A stretch of 64,000 nt of DNA from Locusta migratoria (GCA_026315105.1 CM048755.1:756047301-756111300); one strand, 5' to 3'. Counted from the stretch's first letter, positions 1 through 10,555 are shown. Numbers and translations: made by a program. The notes: generated by a model not told the origin, from the sequence alone.

Positions 1-186
1 TATCATTAAAATTCTTTGTACACGGCTGGTGTCAAAAATTCCAGTGCAAATAGAAACAACCATTGTTCTACTAAAAAAACTGTACGTTTGCATAAAAATA
101 AACTTTCTAAGTAATATTACAATCTTATTATAGTGTAGGTATTTCAGTTATCTGTCTATGCAACTGATTTAATAAAATATTTTGTT

Positions 187-230
187 GCCATATGCATTTC
201 GCCTTTATTTGGAAGGCATCATCAGTGGCC
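187..230 (-). ncRNA. Hammerhead ribozyme motif, PLE1 5' pLTR (antisense copy)
   Basis: Mirror copy of the 1622-1667 motif in the left arm. Read on the minus strand it has GCCA, CTGATGA, the same GCCTT/AAGGC stem II, GAAA, the ATA triplet and TGGC. One stem III loop base pair differs from the right arm (TGCATA instead of TGTATA), and stem III still forms. Because the pLTRs are inverted, this copy is antisense to the element's coding strand. Confidence 0.65.
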
Positions 231-585
231 TGTAATATATACATGATTATGTTTTACAATATTTTATATTTACATTTCTCAGTATTTTTAGGTTATGAAC
301 AGTTCTGATGCGTTATTTTGGTATAGTATTGATATCTGGATGTTGTACTTACAATATTTCATGGATCTAGCTTTACATCTGGTGCTCATTGGTTGCTTCC
401 AGCTGTTCTGCTTCAATTCTGTGCATTTTGCTGTTTTTGTTGTTCCAGCACTTCACAGTTAGCACCACTAGGCACATGCCATTGTTGTTTGTGTTGTGTT
501 TTTGTTTTTGCTGGTATTGTCAACACCACACAGAAACAAACCAAATGGTACACCATGACATACACCTCACAAACTAACACACAGA

Positions 586-975
586 GTGACAAACATACTG
601 AAGAAACAAGGACTTCACATAGCATACAGAACTGCCCAATCCCTACAAACAAATCTACAAACAAAAATCAAGAAAGATATATTCCAAGGATCAGGGATAT
701 ACAAACTTGAATGCCAAATTTGTGATGCAGAGTACATAGGAATGATGAACAGAGATTTCAAGACACGATACAAAGAACATATCAGATGTTGGAAATATGA
801 AGCAAACCACTCCACATTTGCTGAATACTTAAAACACTACCACCATCACCCAACCAATATAGACCACGATATGAAAATTATCGGGACCAACAACCACAAC
901 AAACACCTCATCCAAACACAAGAAAACTACCATATCCAGAAAGCCATAGCCGAGAACAAACAAGTAATAAATTAA
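586..975 (+). pseudogene. GIY-YIG endonuclease domain of PLE1 (C-terminal pol fragment)
   Basis: The frame has the Penelope endonuclease signature: SGIYKLECQICDAEYIG gives the GIY and YIG motifs with the two cysteines typical of PLE versions between them, followed by the conserved RYKEH. Further on come HSTFAEYL and the terminal ENYHIQKAI block, as in the PLE2 copy at 28.1-28.5 kb. The expected job is nicking target DNA to prime reverse transcription in the nucleus. About 130 codons remain and end in TAA; the RT that should precede it is absent, so this is a fragment of a longer ORF. No frameshift is seen inside the domain. Whether any protein is made is unknown. Confidence 0.8.
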
Positions 976-1621
976 CAGACAAATATTAATGAAAACTCAC
1001 TGCTAAATCTAGTCAAAGACATGATACAGTAATCAAAGAGAGAAAAGAATTGGCACACACACACACAAACGAAAACTTTAATATTAATAATGAGGGAAAA
1101 AAACACACAACTCTCTCCCTTTCCCACAATCCCCGTCTTTGACTGTCTCTTTCTCCATGTCCCTCTCCACCTCTCTGTCTCTAATTCTGTTCTATACCTC
1201 TTCACAATCAGGAATAAAAAAAAAAAAAATCAATAATATATATATATCAGTATCTGGTGTTGTCGTCTATGCAATCACATAACACACACACACTGACACA
1301 AAGCAAAGATAGGACACATACTCAACAGTTGGCAACACCAGCAAAAACAAAAACACAACACAAACAAAAATGGCATGTGCCTACTGGTGCTAGCTGTGAA
1401 GTGCTGGAACAACAAAAACAGCAAAATGCACAGAATTGAAGCAGAACAGCTGGAAGCAACCAATGAGCACCAGATGTAAAGCTAGATCCATGAAATATTG
1501 TAAGTACAACATCCAGATATCAATACTATACCAAAATAACGCATCAGAACTGTTCATGACCTAAAAATACTGAGAAATGTAAATATAAAATATTGTAAAA
1601 CATAATCATGTATATATTACA

Positions 1622-1667
1622 GGCCACTGATGATGCCTTCCAAATAAAGGCGAAATGTATATGGCAA
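1622..1667 (+). ncRNA. Hammerhead ribozyme motif, PLE1 3' pLTR (sense)
   Basis: All core elements of a type I hammerhead with a very short stem III are present. Stem I strand GCCA (1623-1626) is followed by CTGATGA (1627-1633), stem II GCCTT (1635-1639) pairing with AAGGC (1647-1651), GAAA (1652-1655), a two-pair stem III, the cleavage triplet ATA (1659-1661), then TGGC (1662-1665), which pairs with GCCA. Predicted cut between 1661 and 1662. Hammerheads with minimal stem III are established in Penelope-like pLTRs, and this position fits. Cleavage activity is inferred from the fold. Confidence 0.75.
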
Positions 1668-1679
1668 CAAAATATTTTA

Positions 1680-1898
1680 AAATAATGTTCAAATGTTCAA
1701 AAATGTTCAAATGTTTGTATAGTCTATGGGACTTAACTACGGGGTCATCAGTCCCTAAACCTACAAACTACTTATGAACTACTTACGAACTAGGACGGCT
1801 CAAATATCCATGCCCGAGGGGGGATTCGAACGCCCGACCGTAGTGGCCGTGCAGACCGTGACTGAAGCGCCTCAGTCCCCTCCGCCACCGCGGCCGGC
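1680..1898 (-). mobile_element. tRNA-derived SINE (family A), inserted in PLE1
   Basis: Reverse-strand SINE with head GCCGGCCGCGG at 1898 and tail near 1684, where a short TGTTCAAA unit is repeated. TSD AAAATATTTTA at 1669-1679 and 1899-1909. It splits the PLE1 right arm, so it is younger than PLE1. The A-box-like TGGC region is slightly mutated and the B box is GTTCGAAC-like. Confidence 0.9.
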
Positions 1899-2075
1899 AA
1901 AATATTTTATTAAATCAGTTGTATAGACAGATAACTGAAATACCTACATTAAAATATTATAATATAGCAACTGTGGGAAAAACAGGACAACAGGAACTAA
2001 ACAAAAATAATATTACAATCTGTTTGTTGCCTAAAAATACCAGCCCCTGACTACCAATACATTCTTTGAAAACCG

Positions 2076-2845
2076 CATATCATATTGTTCCTGCACGCGA
2101 TGAGTGGTTGTGACACTACTTCTGCTTTATTTAACCAGAAGAAACTTAAATTTATCAAAGTCCTGCAGAAGGACAATGACTTGCAAACAGTCACTGATGG
2201 TTTCTACAACCGTCATGCTCATCGGGATGAGATTGCAGAAGCCGTCAACGTGTCTCTCAAGAAACTGTACGGGAAAGGACATCAGACTACTCTGAAAGAT
2301 TTGCGATACAGGCAATACGTGTCTTCTTCTTACAAAATTAAAACCAACATTGCCTCACTACACCCCACCGATACTTCTGCACGACAACATTCAATGAGAG
2401 TTTATTTTCCAGTGCAGAAGTGGTTATCCAGTAAAACTACTCTCTACGAACAACAAAGAGAGTTGGGATGGAAAAGAAAACAAGGAATGGTCTTGTCCCT
2501 GTGCCAACAACTTTGGACCCTGCTCCGGACTCGATACTCTGGCACATTTCTTGTAAATGCAAGAACGGCTGCCAACGTAATTGTGGATGCAGAAAAGTGG
2601 GCCTCCACTGCTCCACCATCTGCACATCATTTGAAGGGCTGTGTGATAACGTCAAACGTCCAGAAAACAGCACTGATGTAGAAGATGAAAAGATAGAAGA
2701 AGGCCAACAACAGGCTGAAGAAAAACATCTGCACCATGTGGAAGGGATGTCAAATCTCACAATCTTTTTCGTAAGCATTCTCCTTCAGATATGTTCACTG
2801 GTCATTGATATCTCACCCACCTCCTTCATTTTCCAGATGAAGTAG
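2076..2845 (+). pseudogene. Broken SGCDTTSA / CXC-domain protein gene
   Basis: Reading from about 2076, the frame gives LFLHAMSGCDTTSALF and runs to about 2480, including DLRYRQYVSSSYKIK and a PVQKWLSS stretch. The next frame then carries NGLVPVPTTLDPAPDSIL and a cysteine-rich module, ISCKCKNGCQRNCGCRK, followed by GLHCSTIC, then an acidic tail. A frameshift near 2475-2500 therefore joins the parts. The HAxSGCDTTS block followed by a CXC (tesmin-like) cysteine module is known from uncharacterised, multicopy invertebrate proteins that I would place with mobile elements; the exact family is not known to me. The start lies upstream or is lost: PLE1's right TSD ends only ~60 bases away. Function not assigned. 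Confidence 0.6.
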
Positions 2846-2849
2846 CCTC

Positions 2850-3850
2850 TAAACTGGCGACAGATCAGGACCCACCGCCTCCGAAGAACCTCAGGCAGGA
2901 CCCTCTTGGAAATGACAGCGGCATATATAATTGATGCACACAATAATAATATGTATAAAATTTTCAAAATTTTGTGTAGAATTTCAACTTTCTATCACAA
3001 TTTATACAATTTCTGATTTTATAACTAACTTGAACATCAAGTAATTTCTTTTTTAATTTAGTATAACTTTACATATATAATCTAAAGAAGGTGTGCATAG
3101 ACAACTGGGAGGAACGGTAGATACCAGTCTACATTCTATACGACTTAGAAATTTTGTAGGAATTCACTAAATGTCAAGTTTTAATACTGAATTAGACTTC
3201 TTGAGAGGAAAAAGTGGATTTTAGCGGAGACACCCCAGATACGCCTATTTTCAATTAGCCCTTGCGCCGGAACGGCTCGTCGGACAGGAAGACATAAATA
3301 GTAAAATCTATAGGAAATTTTATGGACTTCAATTTTGTACTGGGAGGCTATTTGTGAAAAGTTGAAAGTTTCCTAGTTATAAACAAAAAACAGCCGAAAA
3401 ATGTTTTTTTTTCCAATTTTTACATTTTGTTCAATGTTGCGTCACGAAATTTTGTTGGGAAATGCCAGATTCGGATTCAGCACACCAAAAAGATACGGAA
3501 TCGAAGAAATCAAAATTACCCCAAAACTTTCCTGGTGAAAATACTTATTGACTGGACTAATCTGGAAAGCTTTGCCATAACAACCTTTCTATATAACTTG
3601 CTTTAACGTTTTCTTTCGGCTGTAGGACTGGCGGCACTGCACACCGACAACGACCCACAGTGAGAAATAAAATGAAGACAGAAGACGGAAAGCTTGTTTG
3701 TTCGGACCAGCTGCAAAAATGGCCAGAATATCTTAACAGCTCAGTATGTGCCCGGAGAACAAGACTCGAATACTTTTGAACTTAGGCTATATTACAATAA
3801 AAGAAAAACTACAGTTCTCTTATAATTGCGTAGGCTTCCGCGACCAGAAT
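2850..3850. other. No recognisable feature
   Basis: AT-rich DNA with no long frame, tRNA-like or terminal-repeat structure that I can support. Around 3430-3560 there are short stretches typical of decayed repeats, but I cannot name a family. Confidence 0.5.
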
Positions 3851-3854
3851 CAGT

Positions 3855-4096
3855 TGACATAAAAGTTTTCTTGGTGTTGCAGCGCGTCATAATGTACGAT
3901 GGCTGTTACTTTAATAACCTACGTTTCAGTGGCCTCCTGCTGGGTATACCGTTTTTTACCCTTCTTCTGGGTGTACTGTGTTTATTGATGTATACCCAGG
4001 AGGCCACTGTAACGTTTGGCCGAAACGTAGGTTATTGAAGTAACAGCAATCTTACATTTTGACGCGGTTCAACACCCAGAAAACTTTTATGTCTGC
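3855..4096. repeat. Hairpin (foldback) element
   Basis: Two arms of about 95-105 bases are imperfect reverse complements: 3855-3950 and 3989-4096. Shared blocks are ACATAAAAGTTTTC near the outer ends, ATAACCTACGTTTC in the middle and GGCCTCCTG/CAGGAGGCC at the inner ends, around a ~38-base loop. The layout fits a foldback MITE or a snap-back copy of a longer element. No coding capacity and no clear TSD. Confidence 0.65.
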
Positions 4097-4099
4097 AGT

Positions 4100-4737
4100 T
4101 TTCTTCTTGTCTTTCAGTAATTTTTGAACATAAAAAGTTTCACCCTGAAAAATCGTTTTATTTTCTACAAATGTTAATTAATTAAAGAATAGGGATTTGT
4201 ATTCCACTATTTTAGTGTTGCACTGTCGTACTAGAAATTCACCTATGTTTCTCTATTTTCTAGCACATTTAGGCATTGTGAACTGATTATTCGTGTGTTT
4301 TATGTGTAGCACCAAAACGAACCATTTGGAAGAATATGGTCTAGAATTAAAACGTGAGATGAGTGTTTACATAACACTCTCTGTATCAGTCACCATGACC
4401 CCTCATCAAAGATATACCCTGTGATGGCGGTCAAAGATATTTTCACACCATGAATACTTCGATCTCTGCTAAGTTTATCAGATCAGCTATGTAGTTCTCA
4501 ATCAGCCTGTTTAATTTTGTAAGTATCTTCTGGCTAACACCACTATGTTATGTCATATTTCATTGTAACTTGTGGATAATTCATGATTGTAAAATTTCTT
4601 AACATACTCTTCTAAATACAGTAAACAGCTGATGGTTGACTGTTTATTTTTTAAAGTATATTACGGCTGTTAACTCACATCTAAGTAAAAATTTCAGATG
4701 ATTGTGTTTAACGATGAGTGGAATATTCAGTTACCAA
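4100..4737. other. No recognisable feature
   Basis: AT-rich sequence without coding potential or a repeat I recognise. Confidence 0.5.
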
Positions 4738-4938
4738 CTGTTCAAAAATGTTCAAATGTTTGTAAGCTATGAGACCAAACTGCAGTGGTTATTAGTTCCT
4801 AGGCTTACAAACTACTTTAACTAATGCTATGGGCAACACACGCACCCATTCCTGAGGAAGGAGTCGAACCTCCGATGGGGAGCAGCCGTGCACTCCGCAG
4901 CAAGGCGCCTTAGAACACACGGCCACTCCCGCGCGGCT
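4738..4938 (-). mobile_element. tRNA-derived SINE (diverged)
   Basis: On the minus strand a tRNA-like head (AGCCGCGCGGGAGTGGCCG) and a B-box-like GGTTCGACTCC region lead to CCTCAGGAATGGGTG, then the AAGCCTAGGAACTAATAACC version of the family tail and ACATTTGAACATTTTTG. It differs from family A at many positions, so it is an older or separate subfamily. TSD not clear. Confidence 0.75.
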
Positions 4939-5370
4939 ACTAATTGTTGAGCTCAATGAGAAAGAAGCAAATAAGATAACTAAAAAATTTTAAAAAATTC
5001 CAGTGCTAATACAAGATTTCCCAGGTGGAAAAATATATTCTGGTAAATTAATGAGATCGAATAATCTTCAGATTCAGTTGGAGAGTTTCCTTTCCCACGT
5101 GTCTGTTCATCTCTCTGCAACTTCACCCTTTACACGAAGAAAAAAAGGTAAGATAGTGTTGTACAAGAAAACTTCGAATTTCCTCAGTAACGTGTACAGT
5201 TTAAAGGGAAAATTATTCGTAGCTTTCTTCACTATCGGTTGGTACGAATTAGATATGCTTCGGTGGTAACTATTACGAGAAAATCGAAACATTTAAGTAT
5301 CCCATTTTAGAAATAAATTGTAAGGTTAGAGTGGAGATGGAGGGGGGGGGCGAATTTAGAGGGAAGATTA

Positions 5371-5524
5371 GGGTTTAATGTCCAGTCGAGATCGTCATTT
5401 AGGAAGGAACAACGTTCGGCTTGAGTTTTTACTAAGGATGGGGAAGGAAATCGGCAGTGCACTTTGAAAGGAACCATCCTATCATTTGTCTGGGTGATTT
5501 AGGGATATTACGAAAAACCCTGAA
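5371..5524 (-). mobile_element. Second SINE family (family B), truncated
   Basis: Matches, on the minus strand, the body of the copies at 41163-41396 and 60615-60865: blocks equivalent to GGATGGTTCCTTTCAAAG and a cattle of shorter shared blocks including GGAAATCGGC (read on plus) and TTTAGGGATATTACG. The tRNA-like head is missing here; a piece resembling it (GAGTCCAATGTGTCAACAATG) occurs separately at 5694-5714, suggesting a later insertion or deletion. Confidence 0.55.
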
Positions 5525-6110
5525 TCAGAATGCCAGGAACAATTTATTTTCTTCGTGTAGTTCGGCCATTTGTGGACGTGAGATCGTGTATGTTCGTCTG
5601 TTGATGGTTGAGATTTGAGCTTGCTCCCCCTCTTTTTTTAAATTACATAAGACGGCTAGTCCTCTGAGCTACCGCGCCGGCTAGTTTGAACATCGAGTCC
5701 AATGTGTCAACAATGCGCCCTCTCGCTCCCTTTTAGAGGTCTTCATATGGGTGTGCGTTGCAGTAGTAAGGCAGAGATGGAAAGGGTTGCACAGGATGCA
5801 GCAGCGTACATAGCTGAATCAATCCCTTCGAACTGATTACAACAATAACAACTCGTTTAGAAGTAGGTGGTGCAATCGTAAGACAAAGTAGCCGGGTGGA
5901 CAACGGTCAAACTCTCGGCCGACACCTTAGCTTATGCACTATTTACCTAAATTGCTGAAGGAGAATGCCGGGCAAGTTACTTTGAAAAGCAGAAAGCCTA
6001 TTATCTTCTTCGTCCTTTCCTAACGTGGACTCGCGTACAATCTTTGACGCCTCTTCGTGAATGTTAGATTAAAGCCTACGGTTCCTCCCTTTTACAGCAC
6101 CTGCCCTGTA
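5525..6110. other. Mixed degenerate repeat sequence
   Basis: Contains tRNA-head-like fragments (5653-5684 and 5694-5730) on the minus strand, consistent with broken SINEs, and otherwise no gene that I can support. Confidence 0.4.
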
Positions 6111-6184
6111 ATACGAGGTATCTCCAGGAAGTTATTTCCGTTTGTTTATATAAAACGTTTACAGATACAGAAAAAATATTTATT

Positions 6185-6530
6185 GTATAAAAATCTACAA
6201 CTGTTACACTACTTTTCTACATAGCTTCCGAAATTGTGTAGGCACTTGTTATAACGAGGCACAACTTTTTGTACACCTTCTTCATTGAAGTTTGCCGCCT
6301 GTGTATTCAATTATTTGGTGAAATGTTCTTTCAGCTCGTCATCGTGGTTGAAGTGTTGACCACCAAAGACAAATTTTAGGTGTAAGAAGAGGATTACTGT
6401 CAAATAGTGTTGTTTTTTTACAATAATGTCCGACCTCACACGGCGAATGTGAACAAACAACTCTGACGAGAATTTCACTGGGATGTGTTTGATCATCCTC
6501 CGTACAGCTCGCACGTCGTTCCTTGCGCCT
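6185..6530 (-). pseudogene. mariner transposase, C-terminal fragment (left arm)
   Basis: The minus frame gives LFLHLKFVFGGQHFNHDDEL then KEHFTK, a stop, LNTQAANFNEEGVQK and VPRYNKCLHNFGSYVEK followed by TAG. These are the standard last ~70 residues of mariner transposases (cut-and-paste integration at TA). A single stop interrupts it, and the sequence upstream (towards 6530) no longer matches mariner. Confidence 0.75.
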
Positions 6531-6784
6531 TTCATCTCTTCTTACACCTGGAATCTGTCCTTGTTGGTCAACACTTCAACGAAGATGACGAGCTGAAAGA
6601 ACATGTTAACACATGGTTGAATACACAATCGGCAACCTTCTATGAAGAAGGCACGCAAAACTTGTGCCACACTATGACAAGTGACTACAAAATTTCGGAA
6701 GATATGTATAAAAGTAGTTTAACAGTTGTAGATTTTTGTACAAAAAATATTTTTTCTGCATCTGTATACGTTTGTTTTATATAA
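6485..6784 (+). pseudogene. mariner transposase, C-terminal fragment (right arm)
   Basis: The frame begins FDHPPYSSHVVPCAFHLFLH, the mariner DHPPYSPDLAP block that includes the last catalytic aspartate region (here SPD is changed to SSH, so the catalytic residue is lost), followed by GQHFNEDDELKEHV, WLNTQSATFYEEGTQ and a degraded C-terminus. It pairs with the left arm as an inverted repeat. Confidence 0.75.
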
Positions 6785-6828
6785 GCAAATGGAACTTTGA
6801 GGACATACCTCGTATACTGCTGCTGTTG

Positions 6829-7103
6829 CAGCAGGTTTTCAGTGGTCACACCGTACAAGTAAGTTACAGAATCGATCCATCTAAATGATTTATCACTTAT
6901 GTTAACGAGAGCAGTGGCAACGATGTTATTCAGCACATGAGCAGCTCGAATCCAAGTTTCACCCAGTGTCTGCAGGCTATTTAGTTAGTCAAGGATGATT
7001 TTTTTCCCTTCATCATTCTCCCAGTGAACGAATGTTCCATTTTCAATTATCTGAAGGTCTTCGAGGCACTTGTATGTTCTTCTATCCACCCGGTACATCT
7101 AAT
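6829..7103 (-). pseudogene. Unidentified decayed reading frame
   Basis: One minus-strand frame runs about 90 codons with a single TAA: MYRVDRRTYKCLEDLQIIEN leads on to HWENDEGKKIILD, the stop, then SLQTLGETWIRAAHVLNNIV and SFRWIDSVTYLYGVTT. The composition looks coding rather than random, but I do not recognise the family. It abuts the right end of the mariner palindrome. It may be an exon remnant or part of another transposon. Confidence 0.3.
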
Positions 7104-7109
7104 AGAGTA

Positions 7110-7623
7110 ACCATCATGTGGAAAACTTTCTGAAGAATAAATACGACTCCTCTGCTAGACGTTGACTGATTTCAGAAGTGCGAAACAGCCGTTAATCTGT
7201 CCTGCACACTCTACACCAGAGAGCTCGAGTTACAACGCATGATATCTAATACTTACGAGTCAAATACACATCATCTAATTAGCAGATGTACCTAATTTCC
7301 TTGTGATGGGATCCAGAGACGGCCTTAATTCACTTGAAAAGACATTAATCGTCTGCCAAGATGACAAATATACTTATTAGGACGAACGCTTTTGGCCCAC
7401 TCATTTGCCATCATCTGGTCTGACGAGGCTGGTACATTTGTTTCTCCATACAAGTAAATGTGTTTGGCATTTCACTACGTCGTCAAAAACGTACAAAACT
7501 GGCATGTCACATTACAAGTGTGTATCTACAATAAAATTCACCGTAATTATTCTCCTGATGTTACAGATGACGACGCAAAGGAGCACACGAGTTTAGTTGC
7601 TCTCTTACCTGTTTCTGCGTCAG
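7110..7623. other. No recognisable feature
   Basis: Unique-looking AT-rich DNA; the short plus-strand frame at 7405-7596 has no recognisable motif. Confidence 0.5.
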
Positions 7624-7826
7624 GCCGGCCGCGGTGGCCGAGGAGACTGAGGCGCTCCAGTCACAGTCTGCACGGCCACTACGGTCGGGGGTTTGAATCC
7701 CCTCTCGGGCATGGATATTTGTGCCGTCCTTAGTCTTAGCTAGTTCATAAGTAGTTTGTAAGCTTAGGGACTGATGACCCCGTAGTTAAGTCCCATAAGT
7801 TCTACAAACATTTGAACATTTTTTTG
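7624..7826 (+). mobile_element. tRNA-derived SINE (family A)
   Basis: Near full-length: GCCGGCCGCGGTGGCCGAGG head, B box GGTTTGAATCC, CTCGGGCATGGATATTTGTG linker, then TAGGGACTGATGACCCCG and the tail ending ACATTTGAACATT plus a T run. Internal RNA polymerase III promoter boxes are visible. TSD not clear. Confidence 0.9.
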
Positions 7827-8930
7827 TGTGTCTGGACTGTGTGTAACATGGCTCTTATAATTATGGAGAATTTTTTTGTATATATTTTTAATACGAACTG
7901 CCATTTTTGTACGTATGTGACGATGTAGTGAGATGTCTAGCACTTCTACTTCAGTGGATGAACAAATCTATTAGCCTTATGGCAAAAGTCTTTCAAAGGA
8001 AAGCATACTTGCTATGTTGGCAAAGGATTAATAAGTATCCAGACATCCCTATGTAATAAAGTAATGGCCAGCAGATGTCACTAAGGCGGAGCTGACAGTT
8101 GTTAGTAGAGAAGCAGCTAACGCAGAGTGGGTCAGTCTGGACACTGCAGTGACATTTGACGTCACCTGAGTGTTACAGCCATCCGAGACACTTCAACCCT
8201 TCAAAGCTGAGTGTTTATGATCTGATTGTCACGTGGTAGGCTCCACAGCTACACCAAGAGGAGGCGTAGCTCACCTGGAGAGTGTACTGTGCTGCGGAGG
8301 CCGATGGGAACATCGACAGGAGACACCGAGTGCAGTGCACTGGTCCAGTGGCTGCCAAGCAAGCGCTTATACCACGGGAAAGTGTTCGCCTGTAAAATGA
8401 AGGACAGTTTAGAGCTCCTTTTGTGGGCCCACTTTAGGTTACGGTAGTAACACTAAAAGTGGGCCTTTGCGATCGTCTTTTGACAGCTCAAAATTTAAAT
8501 GAAAATAACGGATTAACCATTCATCTGACACGAAAATTGAATAACCGAATTTGTAGAGGAGAAAATGCTCTTCAACTTTGATCTGTTATGTTTTTTTTTT
8601 CATATCTCGTATCGTTTCAGAGATATTTGCAAAAATAACGGAGTTTTGACACCCTCCATTGAATTAACGAAAACCAGCCGTTCGCAGATGTCACGTGACA
8701 TTTCTCGCCCAGAACTCTGTCTGGCATACGCCATCTTGCGTTTCGCATTTGATGATTTTCTTATTGTAACTTACACGTTGTCATTTCAAAGCAATGGCGC
8801 ATTGAAGAATTAACAAAAACATATCGTTCTTCGTACGATAAATGATACACTAGTGTCTACAAATGCCATATTAGCATCAGTTAACAACGGCCATCAATAG
8901 TATGAGATTAAAAAACGCGCTTTGTAAATG
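7827..8930. other. No recognisable feature
   Basis: No gene supported. 8060-8450 is GC-richer with short open frames on the plus strand, but I see no conserved motif. The phrase GTGGGCC(C)ACTTTAG occurs in inverted orientation at 8425-8440 and 8456-8464, a weak stem. Confidence 0.4.
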
Positions 8931-8936
8931 TTAGTC

Positions 8937-9005
8937 GCAGCGCAGTGGGCAATGCTTTGGCTTGTGACTCTGAAGGTCAGTGGTTCGGAACCCGCCAATG
9001 CCTAT
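8937..9005 (+). repeat. tRNA-like sequence (pseudo-tRNA or SINE head)
   Basis: AGCGCAGTGGGCAATGC resembles a D arm/A box and GGTTCGGAACCC a T arm/B box at normal tRNA spacing, most like an elongator tRNA-Met body (AGCGCAGTNGGC...CTGAAGG). The acceptor stem does not pair well, so I take it as a tRNA pseudogene or the head of a degraded SINE. Confidence 0.35.
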
Positions 9006-10442
9006 TATTATTTTGCTCCAAATTGTTTGCATAAAATTATAAAACTAAAAATCTAAAGTGGGCCGTAAAACACGTCAGTGCGATTTTTTTTCAACGTTTT
9101 TGAACGTGCGACCCCTTTCCGAGTAACAATTCCCGGCGACCCCCCAGGCCCGTAATAATGCTATGCCAGTGGTTCCAAAGGCAAAGTATTTAAGTTTCTT
9201 TCTTAGATGTATCTAAGATCTGAGCAGCCATTCACATCTGGTGAAAGCTGCAGTAGCAGAAACGAATAAAAACTGAAAAAAAAAACGACTTTGTGACTAC
9301 ACGTATTTGATGTATGGTTTTGCTGTCACGAATAATAAACCATAGTAATTTGGGGCGACGTGTTGTAATGTGGGAGTATAAAACCATCACAGCTGAAACA
9401 CCACTTCTTAAAATTTCAAGGGTCCTTATAAACATTGGATTTCTTCGAAAGGATACTGAAAACTCTGAACTATCAGCAAAATAATATGATCCAGTAAGAC
9501 AATGTAATTGATATAAGCTGATTAAAAATAATCCTGCACTGAAAACTCGTTACTAGCAGCAACTACTATGACCCAGTAGAAATAAGGCATTGTTATGTAT
9601 TGACTAAAAAGAATATTATGTTAGTGATATCATAATATTAGAATATGTGACAAAGCTATACAAGAAGACTGCGACCATTGTAAATCTGTAGCAGTACTGC
9701 ACAGACGCTGTTAAGTCGCTTAGTTAACAATGGAAAAATGGCTTCATCGTTACGCGTTCCAGTCGGTCCAACATCAGAATTCAAAAGTGGCATAGGTACA
9801 TTTTGTATCTGTCAGTCTTCGGATGTTTCATTGAGGCCAACCAGAAACGTGCTACAACAAAGGCAATTTTCCACCTACGGATGACTTGGTAATTAAGCTG
9901 TGTGCCCGTCTGACACAGTAGCAGGTTTGCTACTGAACACGCCGCTACTGCGACCGAGCAAGCCTGAGGGGCTAGCGACGTCATCAAGAACACATGCGCA
10001 GATGGTATTCGACGGCTTCCAGACATTCGGCAAAAGCTAATAAAAACGGGATCGAATATACTGAAAGTGTGTAACGGTAAGCTTCCAGTGTCATCTCCGG
10101 GAAAAATAATAGTTGTTACTTTTTTTCTCCTGCCCATATATGAGTAAAAAATTAATTTCTCAACATGACTTGGTTGTCGCAGTCCTACCTGACAGCTTTT
10201 CAAAAGGGCTGCCAATAAAAATGACGCGCGACGAAAGCCAACATACCACGGTTTCGTGAAAATGATAATACTTTTGGGTTACAAAATACAATAGTTCATA
10301 CTTTAAACAGGATTCTCGAGTGAAATAATATCCATTTGTATCATACGCCAACGTTTTTAGATGAACATAACAATCGAGAAGAAATCCATATTAAATTGCA
10401 GCAGACGTCGCGAATATTGATTGAAGGATACATAACGAGACT
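9006..10442. other. No recognisable gene
   Basis: Contains a 144-codon minus frame at 9781-10215 without motifs I recognise, and GACCCC-rich pieces at 9108-9160 that resemble hAT subterminal sequence. Neither is strong enough to name. Confidence 0.4.
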
Positions 10443-10555
10443 TCTAATATATAAAGCAGAGTGTCCGTATGTTTGTACGTGTTGCATACAAATCTAGTGT
10501 TGATCGAATCTTTTTCAAATTTTGGACATGTGAGCTTCAGTCCACGAGGACGATC

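Larger units (their letters stand above)
126..2007 (+). mobile_element. Penelope-like element PLE1 with inverted pLTRs
   Basis: Retroelement bounded by a perfect 14-bp TSD, TAATATTACAATCT, at 112-125 and 2008-2021. The left arm (about 126-525) is the reverse complement of the right arm (about 1327-1679, resuming at 1899 after a SINE). The right arm is followed by about 45 bases outside the inverted repeat, up to the TSD. The interior (526-1326) encodes only a GIY-YIG endonuclease on the plus strand; no reverse transcriptase is left, so the copy is 5'-truncated. Each arm holds a hammerhead motif. Known for the family: Penelope-like elements combine an RT with a GIY-YIG nuclease and have terminal repeats (pLTRs) in direct or inverted orientation. 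Family assignment is strong; non-autonomy is inferred from the missing RT. Confidence 0.85.
6111..6816. mobile_element. Palindromic pair of mariner 3' halves
   Basis: The ends are inverted copies: ATACGAGGTATCTCCAGGAA at 6111 and, reversed, TTGAGGACATACCTCGTAT ending at 6816. Each arm carries the C-terminal third of a mariner transposase reading outward, minus strand on the left and plus strand on the right, meeting near 6480. The 5' halves with the DNA-binding domain and first catalytic residues are absent from both. This could be two copies inserted head to head and deleted, or a snap-back product. Confidence 0.7.

Noticed and set aside
7458..7733. Open frames across SINE copies (also 10634-10819, 14731-14913, 61160-61375)
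   Set aside because: These are read-through of SINE sequence, repeated identically at each copy, not genes.
9781..10215. 144-codon minus frame
   Set aside because: No domain, composition like surrounding non-coding DNA, and no recognisable start context.
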